Positions 1-9,529 of a stretch of DNA of 64,000 nucleotides are shown piece by piece (the first letter of the stretch is position 1; each line of letters opens with the position of its first letter). Source of the stretch: Azolla caroliniana (taxonomy: Eukaryota > Polypodiophyta); NCBI GenBank assembly GCA_043228905.1, contig JBHGNT010000012.1, forward strand, positions 4,650,001 to 4,714,000, read 5' to 3'. A program made the position numbers and the translations under genes. The notes under the pieces were generated by a model. The model did no database searches. It saw nothing but the letters and a program-made list of their open reading frames with translations, and was not told the origin of the DNA.

Positions 1-176
1 CCGGGGTCTTCAGCATCCGGCTCCGTAACCGGGGTCTTCATCATCCGGATCCGTAGCCGGGTACCCTTCATCCGGCTTCATGCCGGGTACTCTTCATCAC
101 CCGGTTCCGTAACAGCCTCCGGGCTTGCCGTCATTCATCTCCGGACATCCCATCCGGAGGGACCGAAATCCCAACA
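1..176 (-). repeat. Partial 3' LTR of copia-A1
   Basis: Matches 4783-4958 with one difference (G at 130, A in the other copy). It ends in CA on the plus strand, the inverted TG start of the LTR. It is rich in CCGG-containing modules typical of this family's U3 region. Confidence 0.93.
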
Positions 177-190
177 AACTCCCCCTTCAC
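177..190 (-). other. Polypurine tract of copia-A1
   Basis: On the minus strand it reads GTGAAGGGGGAGTT directly before the 3' LTR. The polypurine tract primes plus-strand DNA synthesis. It overlaps the last codons of the gag-pol ORF. Confidence 0.85.
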
Positions 191-3100
191 TTCGGCATGG
201 GATGTCTCTCCAACCCGATCCTCTTCCGGCATGCTTCCAGCTTGTCGGGTGTGAGCACCTTAGTCAGCATATCCGACCCGTTCTCGTCCGTGTGGATCTT
301 CGTCAGCACGAACTCCTTGTCTTCTATCCTTTCCCGGATCCAGTGGTATCTACGCTGGATGTGTTTCGTCCGGGAATGGTAGGCCTCGTTCTTCGCAAGG
401 TGGATGGCACTCTGACTATCGCAGTAGAGTCGGTACTCCTCCTGCCGGATACCGAGCTCTCTAATGAAGTCCTTCATCCATATTACTTCCTTGCCGGCTT
501 CAATAGCCGCCATGTACTCCGCCTCCGTGGTTGACAACGCAACCGTCTTCTGCAACCTCGACTGCCACGAAACGGCTCCCCCTGCATATGTCATTACATA
601 CCCTGATGTAGACCGGCTGGTATCCGCATCAGCCGACATGTCCGAATCGGTAAATCCATCGAGTTCGGGCTTACCGGAGCCGAATCGGAGGCACACGCTT
701 GCCGTGCCCTTCAGGTATCGGAGTATCCACTTGACCGCGTTCCAGTGCTCCTTGCCGGGATTGCTCATGTACCGGCTCACCACTCCGACTGCATATCCTA
801 TGTCTGGTCTTGTACACACCATTGCGTACATCAAGCTTCCTACGGCAGAGGCATATGGTATCTTCATCATATCCTCCTTTTCAACCTTTGTCTTGGGACT
901 TTGCTTGCCGGATAACTTGCAGTTTACCGGGAGGGTCGATCCGACCAGTCTTGCTTCCGACATGTTGAACCGTTGAAGCACCTTTGTCACGTACTTCTCC
1001 TGTGACACCCACAACTGCTTCTTCTTCCGGTCCCGTATGATGTGCATCCCTAGTATTTGCCTCGCCGGACCCAGGTCCTTCATTGAGAAGGTTCGGTGAA
1101 GAGCTTTCTTCAGCATCCGTATCTTGCCCTGGTCCCGTCCGACGATCAACATGTCGTCCACGTACAGGAGGAGTATTAGAGAGTCTCCTCCTTCGAACTT
1201 CTTCACAAACACGCAGTGATCGGACTGCGTTTTGTGGTACCCTTCGTCGGTCATGAAGGAGTCGAACTTCCGGTACCATTGTCGGTGAGCCTGCTTCAGT
1301 CCGCAAAGGCTCTTCTTCAACCGGCATACCAGGTGCTCCTTCCCTTTCTTCTCGAATCCTTCCGGTTGCTGCATGTAGATCTCTTCTTCGAGGTCACCGT
1401 GAAGGAATGCCATCTTCACGTCCATCTGTTCTACCTCGAGGTCCATGCTTGCCGCTATGCTCAGCACCGTCCGGATGGAGGTCATCTTCACTACCGGGGC
1501 AAATATCTCGTCGAAGTCGACGCCCTTCTTCTGCTGGAACCCCTTCACTACGATCCTGGCTTTGTATCTCGGGGGGTTTCCGGCATCTCCCGGTTTCAGC
1601 TTGAACACCCACTTGTTTCGAAGTGCCCGCTTACCTTTCGGCAACTCCACAAGTTCATATGTGTGGTTCTCATGCAGGGAATCCATCTCCTCCTGCATGG
1701 CACTCAACCACCTGCGGCTATGGGTGTCAAGCTTTGCTTCTTCAAAACTTTCCGGCTCCCCCTCGTCGGTTAGCAGCACGTGCTCTGGTTCCGGAAATCT
1801 CCGGGGGGCCCTTCTCTCTCTTAGAGGATATCTCCGTTCCGGAGCTTCGGTAACCGGCTCCTCCGTTTCCTCTTCATCCGAATCCATTTCGGGATCGGGG
1901 CCGGTTCCGGTATCAGTTTCATCTTCCTCGGCCGGTTCTGTTTCTTCACCGTCTTTGGCCGGATCCTCGAGTGCTAACCGGTCTCTTGCCGGTCGGGACT
2001 GCTCTTCGTAGAGTTGATCCTCACCGGTTGACTTGGAGCTCTTCATCTTCTTCTCCGACTCCCAGTCGGCGAGTGTCTTGTCCTCCATGAAGATGATATC
2101 TCCACTCCTGAATATCTTCTTGTCGACCGGGTCCCATACTCGGTAGCCGAACTCGTCGTCGCCGTAACCGAGGAATATGCATGGCCGGGTCTTTGGATCT
2201 AACTTTCCTCTCCGGTCCTTTGCCACATGCACGTATGCGAGACACCCGAACACCTTCAGATGCCGGTAGGACACTTCCTTACCAGTCCACACTCTCTGGG
2301 GCGTGTCTCCGTCCAAAGGCACTGAGGGTGATCTATTCATCACATACGTCGCCGTCGACATTGCCTCAGCCCAAAATCCCTTGGGTAATTTCGCATGCGC
2401 CAGCATACTCCGGACCCTCTCCATTATGGTCCGGTTCATCCTCTCGGCCAGCCCGTTCAGTTCCGGCGTCTTCGGCACAGTAAACTCGAGCCGGATTCCC
2501 TTCGAGCGACAGTACTCCTGGAACTGCCCCCGGTATTCCCCTCCGTTATCCGCTCGTATCGCCTTCAGCTTCTTGCCGGATTCCCTTTCCACTCTCGCGT
2601 GAAGCTCTTTGAAGACGCACAACACTTGGTCCTTTGTCTTCAACGGTGCCGTCCACAGCTTCCGGTTGTGGTCATCAATGAATGTCACGAAGTATTGGGC
2701 TCCGCCATGTGACTTCGTTTCTACTTGACACACGTCAGTGTGCACCAGCTCCAATGGTGCGCTACGTCTCGTCGGTGGCCTTGAGTGGAAGGAGGTCCGG
2801 TTTTGCTTACCGGCCAGGCAGTCGGTGCACTTCTCCAGGTGCACATGCTTCACTGGAATAAGATTGTCTTCTGCAAGCCTCTTCATCCCCTTCTCACTCA
2901 TGTTGCACAGTCTCTTGTGCCACAGCTCACCGGCAGTGTCGGCAGCCACGTTCAGCTCCTCCGGACATAGCCGGGAATTCATCAGGTACAGAGTGTTGAT
3001 CTTCCGGGCCCGAGCCACTATCAGGCTCCCCTTGCTGAACTTCATGACACCGTTCCGGATGCTACCCGTGTAGCCTTCATCGTCTAGCCTCCCGACCGAA

Positions 3101-4260
3101 ATCAGGTTCAATCGAACCTTCGGAACGTGTCGGACATCCTTCAGCAGCATCTTGCATCCGGTTGATGTCATCAGCCACACGTCTCCTATGCCGGCAATCC
3201 GGCATGTACCTTCATTTCCCATCCGGACACAGCCGTGCTCACCGGTTGTGTAGGATGAGAAGTATTTCTTCTCCGGGGTCAGGTGGAACGACGCTCCGGA
3301 ATCGACCACCCAGGTCATTTCTACACCGGCAAGGTTCAGCTCCCTCTCTTCGGTAATGAGCATTATCTCTTCTTCACTTGCCGCGAGTGCCGTCGTTCCT
3401 TTCCGGTCCTGCCCTCGCCGATCCGGACCTCTTCGGTCCGTGGCTCCCCGGTATGCACCGTTTCTCTCCGGTGACTTCTTCGAATCGGTGTCGTCGGCTC
3501 CGTTGTCCTTTCGGTAATGCCGACAATTCTTCCGGAAGTGCCCCGGCTTCCCACAGTGGAAGCATGTGGGCCTTCCTCTTGACTGCGACCGGGTCCCCGA
3601 CTTCTCCCGTCTTTGCGGACTCCGGTTCCATTGTCTTCCCCGATCCGATTCGGTAAGCAGCGCCTTCGAGTCGGAGGCCGGTTCTTTATCTCTCCGACGC
3701 GCTTCTTCGTTCAAAATGCTTGTCTTTACCGTTTGTAGAGACAAGTTATCTTCGGTGCAGGAGGTGCTGAGAGTCACCACCAAGTTCTCCCAGCTTTCCG
3801 GCAATGTACACATCAGAATGATGGCTTGCATTGCATCCTCCAACGGGAACTTGATCGCCGCAAGCTGGTTCACGAATCCCATGAACGTGCTCACGTGTTC
3901 CACCATATTCTCGCCGTCCCGGTACTTGAGGTTCACTATCTTCCTCATCAGGGAGGTCCGGTTCAACGCATTCTTCCTCTCGTAGAGGCCCGACAGCTTC
4001 TTCCACATCTCATATGCGTTGGTGTCGTTCGCCACATGTTGTAGGACGCTTACATCGACATATTGCCGGATCGTCGCTACGGCTTTCCGGTTCAGGAGCT
4101 TCCACTCCGACTCTATTACTCCCTTGGGTATCTCGGCATTGTCGATCGGTTCGTACAGGTCTCGGACGATGAGAAGGTCTTCCATCTTTATCTTCCAGTC
4201 GGCGTAGTTCTGTGAGTTCAACACCATCATGCCCGGAGGCCCACTACCGCCGCCTTCCAT
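187..4260 (-). CDS. Copia-A1 gag-pol polyprotein (1357 aa, open but with changed motif residues)
   Basis: Single ORF encoding capsid, protease, integrase, reverse transcriptase and RNase H for LTR retrotransposition. The frame extends upstream into the LTR, but I chose the ATG at 4260 because it lies just after the PBS and matches the start of the sister copy (13237). Seen in order: CCHC knuckle about 233-246, protease DSGA about 320, integrase zinc finger and DDE core about 448-606, RT YVDD about 1033, RNase H about 1205-1281. Length equals the sister copy. Conserved positions differ from that copy: second His of the integrase HHCC is Asn (LCNMSEKG), DVKTAFL reads DVKMAFL, SLYGLKQAP reads SLCGLKQAH. 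The frame is open, but the enzyme may be inactive. Confidence 0.95.
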   Translation of the reverse strand: MEGGGSGPPGMMVLNSQNYADWKIKMEDLLIVRDLYEPIDNAEIPKGVIESEWKLLNRKAVATIRQYVDVSVLQHVANDTNAYEMWKKLSGLYERKNALNRTSLMRKIVNLKYRDGENMVEHVSTFMGFVNQLAAIKFPLEDAMQAIILMCTLPESWENLVVTLSTSCTEDNLSLQTVKTSILNEEARRRDKEPASDSKALLTESDRGRQWNRSPQRREKSGTRSQSRGRPTCFHCGKPGHFRKNCRHYRKDNGADDTDSKKSPERNGAYRGATDRRGPDRRGQDRKGTTALAASEEEIMLITEERELNLAGVEMTWVVDSGASFHLTPEKKYFSSYTTGEHGCVRMGNEGTCRIAGIGDVWLMTSTGCKMLLKDVRHVPKVRLNLISVGRLDDEGYTGSIRNGVMKFSKGSLIVARARKINTLYLMNSRLCPEELNVAADTAGELWHKRLCNMSEKGMKRLAEDNLIPVKHVHLEKCTDCLAGKQNRTSFHSRPPTRRSAPLELVHTDVCQVETKSHGGAQYFVTFIDDHNRKLWTAPLKTKDQVLCVFKELHARVERESGKKLKAIRADNGGEYRGQFQEYCRSKGIRLEFTVPKTPELNGLAERMNRTIMERVRSMLAHAKLPKGFWAEAMSTATYVMNRSPSVPLDGDTPQRVWTGKEVSYRHLKVFGCLAYVHVAKDRRGKLDPKTRPCIFLGYGDDEFGYRVWDPVDKKIFRSGDIIFMEDKTLADWESEKKMKSSKSTGEDQLYEEQSRPARDRLALEDPAKDGEETEPAEEDETDTGTGPDPEMDSDEEETEEPVTEAPERRYPLRERRAPRRFPEPEHVLLTDEGEPESFEEAKLDTHSRRWLSAMQEEMDSLHENHTYELVELPKGKRALRNKWVFKLKPGDAGNPPRYKARIVVKGFQQKKGVDFDEIFAPVVKMTSIRTVLSIAASMDLEVEQMDVKMAFLHGDLEEEIYMQQPEGFEKKGKEHLVCRLKKSLCGLKQAHRQWYRKFDSFMTDEGYHKTQSDHCVFVKKFEGGDSLILLLYVDDMLIVGRDQGKIRMLKKALHRTFSMKDLGPARQILGMHIIRDRKKKQLWVSQEKYVTKVLQRFNMSEARLVGSTLPVNCKLSGKQSPKTKVEKEDMMKIPYASAVGSLMYAMVCTRPDIGYAVGVVSRYMSNPGKEHWNAVKWILRYLKGTASVCLRFGSGKPELDGFTDSDMSADADTSRSTSGYVMTYAGGAVSWQSRLQKTVALSTTEAEYMAAIEAGKEVIWMKDFIRELGIRQEEYRLYCDSQSAIHLAKNEAYHSRTKHIQRRYHWIRERIEDKEFVLTKIHTDENGSDMLTKVLTPDKLEACRKRIGLERHPMPK

Positions 4261-4276
4261 TTTCTGTGTTACCGTC

Positions 4277-4288
4277 GCTCTGATACCA
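4277..4288 (-). other. Primer binding site of copia-A1 (initiator tRNA-Met)
   Basis: Minus strand reads TGGTATCAGAGC, the standard plant PBS complementary to the 3' end of initiator tRNA-Met, three bases inside the 5' LTR. Confidence 0.93.
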
Positions 4289-4291
4289 GTT

Positions 4292-4958
4292 TGTTGGAAA
4301 CAGCGCTCGGCCACAACCGAGGAATAGGATCAACTCACAGAAAACGGGAAAATACAAAGTGCACGAGGACAATTGAGAGAAGAGTACGCAGGATGTTTTA
4401 CGTGGAAAACCCTAAATGGGAAAAAACCACGGGAGTCCTCAAGCTCCAACTATCACTATACACAGAGATGTACAATGATGAAGCTACAAGGCAACAACCT
4501 TGAGCTCACTGTCTTCGCCACAGGCGGCGGCAGTACACAGAGGCAACGACCTCTTTGTCTCTCTCTCTCTCTCTCTCTCGCGGCTGCTCACTTTTCTCTC
4601 TCTCAGCTGAAAACATAAAAATGAGCAACAACATCAAACTGTTTGCCCTAAGTCATATTTATACACATATGACTTTCGGGCTATTTACAAATATAGCCTC
4701 AAGGGCCCTTGGCAAACATATTCACAAATATGTCCCCGCATCCGGATCTCTCTCCGGGTACATACGTCATCTGGCTCCGTAACCGGGGTCTTCAGCATCC
4801 GGCTCCGTAACCGGGGTCTTCATCATCCGGATCCGTAGCCGGGTACCCTTCATCCGGCTTCATGCCGGGTACTCTTCATCACCCGGTTCCGTAACAGCCT
4901 CCGGGCTTGCCATCATTCATCTCCGGACATCCCATCCGGAGGGACCGAAATCCCAACA
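4292..4958 (-). repeat. 5' LTR of copia-A1 (667 bp)
   Basis: Bounded by TG and CA. On the minus strand the U3 carries repeated CCGG-rich modules followed by a TATAAATATGAC promoter element near 4660, then a GA-rich leader. About 18 bp shorter than the LTR of copia-A3, with different U3 modules, so the two belong to different subfamilies. Confidence 0.93.
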
Positions 4959-4959
4959 C

Positions 4960-7900
4960 GTAAGTATAGATGATGATGAGATGGTGCAAATATGCCTCGG
5001 CGGCCTCGCACCACGGTTCGACGCTATGCGAACCGCCGTTCTAGCACGGGAGAAATCTCCCTCCTTCTTCGAGCTCCAATCAATGCTATTGGTCAAAGAA
5101 AACCACGTGCGTACAAGGAGCAATGAGTCGGAAGGCCACATGCTCTACACGCACTCTAATGGAGGAAGAGGACGCGGACGAGCGAGAGGCCGATTCGGCC
5201 AAGGACAAGGCAGACGAGGTCCAACCTACAACAACAACTCCCAATTTCGGCCGCAAAACGGAGGCCAACGAGGAACCTTTGCAAGAAGGGGGAGCTTCCA
5301 CTCCAGCTGGAGCCGTCAAAACGCAACCGAATGCGGATATTGCGGAAAGCTCGGCCACCACGAAGAAGAGTGCCGAAAGAAGATGCGTGAATCAGCTTCC
5401 ACAAGCCGACAACTCACGAATTACGCACACAACTCCAACTATGAAGATCGTGGCGGAATGTATGCGCACAACTCCGACCGTGGTGGAATGTTCATGATGA
5501 AACATAGAGCAAACTCTATGTCGGCCGCTACCTCAACTAGTGCCTCCGGTCCGGAAGACGTATGGTTCGTCGATTCCGGTGCCTCGAACCATATAACATC
5601 GCATCAAGAATGGTTTCGAGAACTTCGAGAGCCGGACCAACCCAGCTATGTCGAAACCGGAGACGACATTACGCACCCGATTCAGCACATTGGCAATGTT
5701 CCGTTCGGAAAAGAAGGTAAGCAAAATTACATTAAAAATGTCTTGCATGTACCGACCATTACGAAGAATTTGGTCTCTGTCGGCCAAATTTTAGAGCAAG
5801 GGATGCAAGTTCGATTTAATCAAGACAGTTGCTTCATCAAAAAAGAGGGCCGACTCATCGCACGCGGTGGAAGAGAGGGTCAGATGTTCATTCTCGATTC
5901 GCACGAGATGAAATCCGCCATGTTCGCGAAAAGCACGAAAGCCGAATCCGACATAGAGCTATGGCATAAGCGAATCGGCCACATCAATCTCAACAAACTC
6001 AAAGCAATGAAATCAAAAGGAGTCGCCATCGGATTCCCGACATTCAAAGAGAAGGAGATTGAAGGTGTATGTGAAGTGTGCCAATTCGGCAAGCAACACC
6101 GACTCCTATTTCCGAAGGAGCGGAATGTGAGCAAAGGCGTACTCGAAGTAATTCATTCCGATGTATGGGGTCCAGCTCAAATGGCGACATTCGGCGGATG
6201 CCGATATTACGTGCTCTTCATCGACAACTTTTGTAGGCACACTTGGATCTACCCGATGCGGCAAAAGAGCGAAGTGTTCGGACACTTCCAAAATTTCAAG
6301 AATGAAGTCGAGAAAGCCACGGGCCGACATGTACGATGCCTTCGATCGGATGGCAGCAAGGAGTACTTCTCGGACGATTTCACAACGTATCTCCGAAAGG
6401 AAGGAATTCGGCAAGAATTCACTTGCCAACACACTTCGCAACAAAACGGAGTAGCCGAGCGCAAAAATCGGCACATCCTCGAAGGAGCGCGGGCCATGAT
6501 GAACGAGAAGCATATGCCCAAGTCATATAGGGCTGAAGCGGCAAATACGGCCGTCTACCTAATGAAATGGTGCACAACATCCGGCGTGCACGAGGTCACT
6601 CCACACGAAAGATTCTTCGGAAAGAAGCCGAACCTATCACATGTTTGGATATTCGGCTCCATTGCGTACGTGCACATCCCCGACGAGAAGCGTCAAAAGC
6701 TCGACCCAAAGTCAGAGAAATGTATCCTCGTAGGATACTCATTGGAGCAAAAGGGGTACAAGTGCTACAACCCCTCAACTCGAAAATCTCGGGTAAGTCG
6801 AGACGTCGTCTTTGACGAGTCTGCATCCTGGTACGCACCAGAGACAACTTTGACTCCGACCCCGCTCGACCCGGAATCCACCGAACAAGAGATAGAGGAT
6901 GAAGATCACCTTATGCGCATGTTCGAAGAAAGTCTGATCGCGACCCGACTGAGCGGACCACAAGAGCCTTTGAGCGATCAAAGCACATCACGGCCTAGCC
7001 CGAAGATGGACAAAGGCAAGGCAAAAATGGCGGAATATGAAGACGATCGCTTCGACGACGATGAATCAATCGACAGTGAGTTCGGCGGCTTCGATGTACC
7101 AATCGGAGCTAAGAAAGCCCTCATCTCCGCAAATGAAAAGCTCCGCCAATCCACCCGTGAAAAGAACCCTGTAAGCCGATTCGGCTACAACGAGTGTATG
7201 GCGTACCATTACGCCTTTATGATGAAGGTAGCGACAGTACGGGAGCCGGAAACCTTTTCAAAAGCTGCGAAGGACCCGCGATGGATCGAAGCAATGAACG
7301 AGGAGATGCATGCACTACGGAAGAACGAGACGTGGGATCTCGTTCCCACCTCACCACACAAAAAGGCGATCAGATGCAAATGGATCTACAAGGTGAAGTA
7401 TAACGTCGATGGCTCCGTCAACCGCTACAAAGCTCAACTCGTAGCGAAAGGATATGCTCAAATGCATGGCGTCGACTACGAAGAGACCTTTGCCCCGGTG
7501 GCAAAGATGACAACGGTGCGGACCGTAATTACAATTGCCGCGGCGAAAGGGTGGCACCTCCATCAAATGGACATCAAGAACGCCTTTCTACAAGGCAAAT
7601 TAGAAGAGGTGTACATGATCCAACCACCCGGCTTCAACTCGAGCACTCATCCAAAAGCCGTATGCCAACTCAAGAAGCCACTCTACGGCCTCAAGCAAGC
7701 ACCGCATGCTTGGCATTCGAAGATAACGCAATATCTTCATCAAATCGGCTTCCGTATGTCAAAATCAGACAACTCCCTCTACATACGAAGCGATTCCACA
7801 AGTCCGATCGTCATCATCTTATATGTGGATGACCTAGTCATTGGAGGTGAGCATCTCGTCGAAATCAATAAAGTCAAATCCCTCCTTTCTGACAAGTTCG

Positions 7901-8631
7901 AGATGACGGACATGAAGGAGCTCCACTACTTCCTCGGCATCGAGGTAATTCGGACTACGGCCGGAATCATGATCTCTCAACGGCACTACATCCTCAACTT
8001 GTTATACAAGTTCGGGATGGCTGAGTGCAAATCCGTGGCAACCCCGCTCAATCGTAATCTCAAACTAGATGCGAACTCCGGCACCAAAGCGTGTGAGCCG
8101 ACTCAGTATCGACAACTCATCGGGAGTCTCATCTACCTCACGATCACACGACCCGATCTCAGTTATCCGGTCGGTCTCCTTAGCCAGTTCATGCAAACAC
8201 CGTGTGATACTCACTTGGATTGCGCTAAGCGAGTTCTACACTACGTGAGCGGCACAATGGATTGCGGCATCCTCTACAAGACCGCGATGCCAATACGACT
8301 CGAGGGGTACACAGACGCCGATTGGGCCGGCTACAAAGCCGATAGAAGATCAACCTCCGGATTTGTTTTCTCCCTCGGCAGCGGAGCAATATCCTGGAGT
8401 AGCAAGAAGCAGTCCACCGTTGCCCTTTCGAGTACGGAGGCGGAATACAGGGGTGCAGTCGTAGCTGCGTGTGCAGCCGTATGGCTCAAGAGGATTTTGA
8501 AGGATCTGAGCGTAACCGTCAAGGATCTGACTTCCCTTTACTACGACAACATGAGCAGTATCTATCTGGCTCGGAACCCGGTGTTCCACGCACGGACAAA
8601 GCACATCGAAGTGCACTATCACTTCATCTGA
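4960..8631 (+). pseudogene. Copia-B1 gag-pol, long open frame ended by one TGA in RNase H
   Basis: Frame starts in codon phase at 4960 (interrupted by copia-A1) and stays open to a TGA at 8629-8631. Visible in order: late gag; CCHC knuckle CGYCGKLGHHEEEC; protease DSGASNH; integrase HHCC (LWHKRIGHIN with CEVC) and DDE core with DVWGPA and LRSDG; RT with YVDDLVIGG; RNase H with YTDADWAGY and STEAEYRG. The TGA replaces the Arg of HYHFIRER, consistent with a CGA to TGA change, because copia-B2 has CGA there. Homologous codons continue after the stop to about 8780 (DIFTKALG, then SLRG). The protein lacks its gag N-terminus here. Confidence 0.9.
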
Positions 8632-9086
8632 GAGCGCGTTCTAGCTGGCGATGTCGACCTACAACACATTAGCACCAATCTTCAAACGGCTGACATCTTC
8701 ACTAAAGCCTTAGGAGCCGACAAGCTATGGCAATTCATGACCAATCTCGGATTGACGATCCCTGACCTACCAAGCTTGAGGGGGAGTACTGAAGACACTA
8801 CGCAATAACGCGTAGATTCCGCAACCACGCACTACGCAATAACGTGTGGATTCCACAACCACGCAACAAAGCCGTGAAGAAAGATGCAAGCCGAAGCATA
8901 GACTTCGCAACTACGCACGCAAGCCGAAGCACATACTTCGTAACTACGCACAACGCAAGCTAGAGCACGTATTCCGCAACTCTGCATACATGCGAGTCGA
9001 CACGAGTCGACGTGGACTCCAGAACGCGAGTTGAAGCGGATTTCGGATACCGTTTGAAACCGACCCGACTTGAGCTTGAGGGGGCG
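8632..9086 (+). other. Copia-B1 3' region with two polypurine tracts and short tandem repeats
   Basis: The end of RNase H is followed by GAGGGGGAGTA (about 8778). Next comes about 200 bases of diverged tandem units of roughly 30-35 bases built on ACTACGC, ATTCCGCAACCACGC and GCAAGCCGAAGCA (8797-8990). A second tract, TTGAGGGGGCG, lies right next to the LTR (9075-9086). The LTR-adjacent tract is the functional position. Confidence 0.75.

Positions 9087-9529
<443 letters not shown>

Larger units (their letters stand above)
1..4958 (-). mobile_element. Copia-A1, Tnt1/Tork-like LTR retrotransposon (3' LTR cut by window edge)
   Basis: Ty1/copia element on the minus strand: 5' LTR 4292-4958, PBS 4277-4288, one gag-pol ORF 187-4260, polypurine tract, and the last 176 bases of the 3' LTR at 1-176. 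Domain order gag-PR-IN-RT-RNaseH is seen directly. The 176 bases shared by the two LTRs differ at one site, so the insertion is recent. The right flank (4959 on) is the gag frame of copia-B1, so this copy is nested in copia-B1. The expected 5-bp duplication would be CGTAA (4959-4963), but its partner lies outside the window. Confidence 0.95.

Noticed and set aside
8797-8990. Centromere-type satellite in the copia-B1 3' region
   Set aside because: Units are short, diverged and confined between two polypurine tracts of one element.
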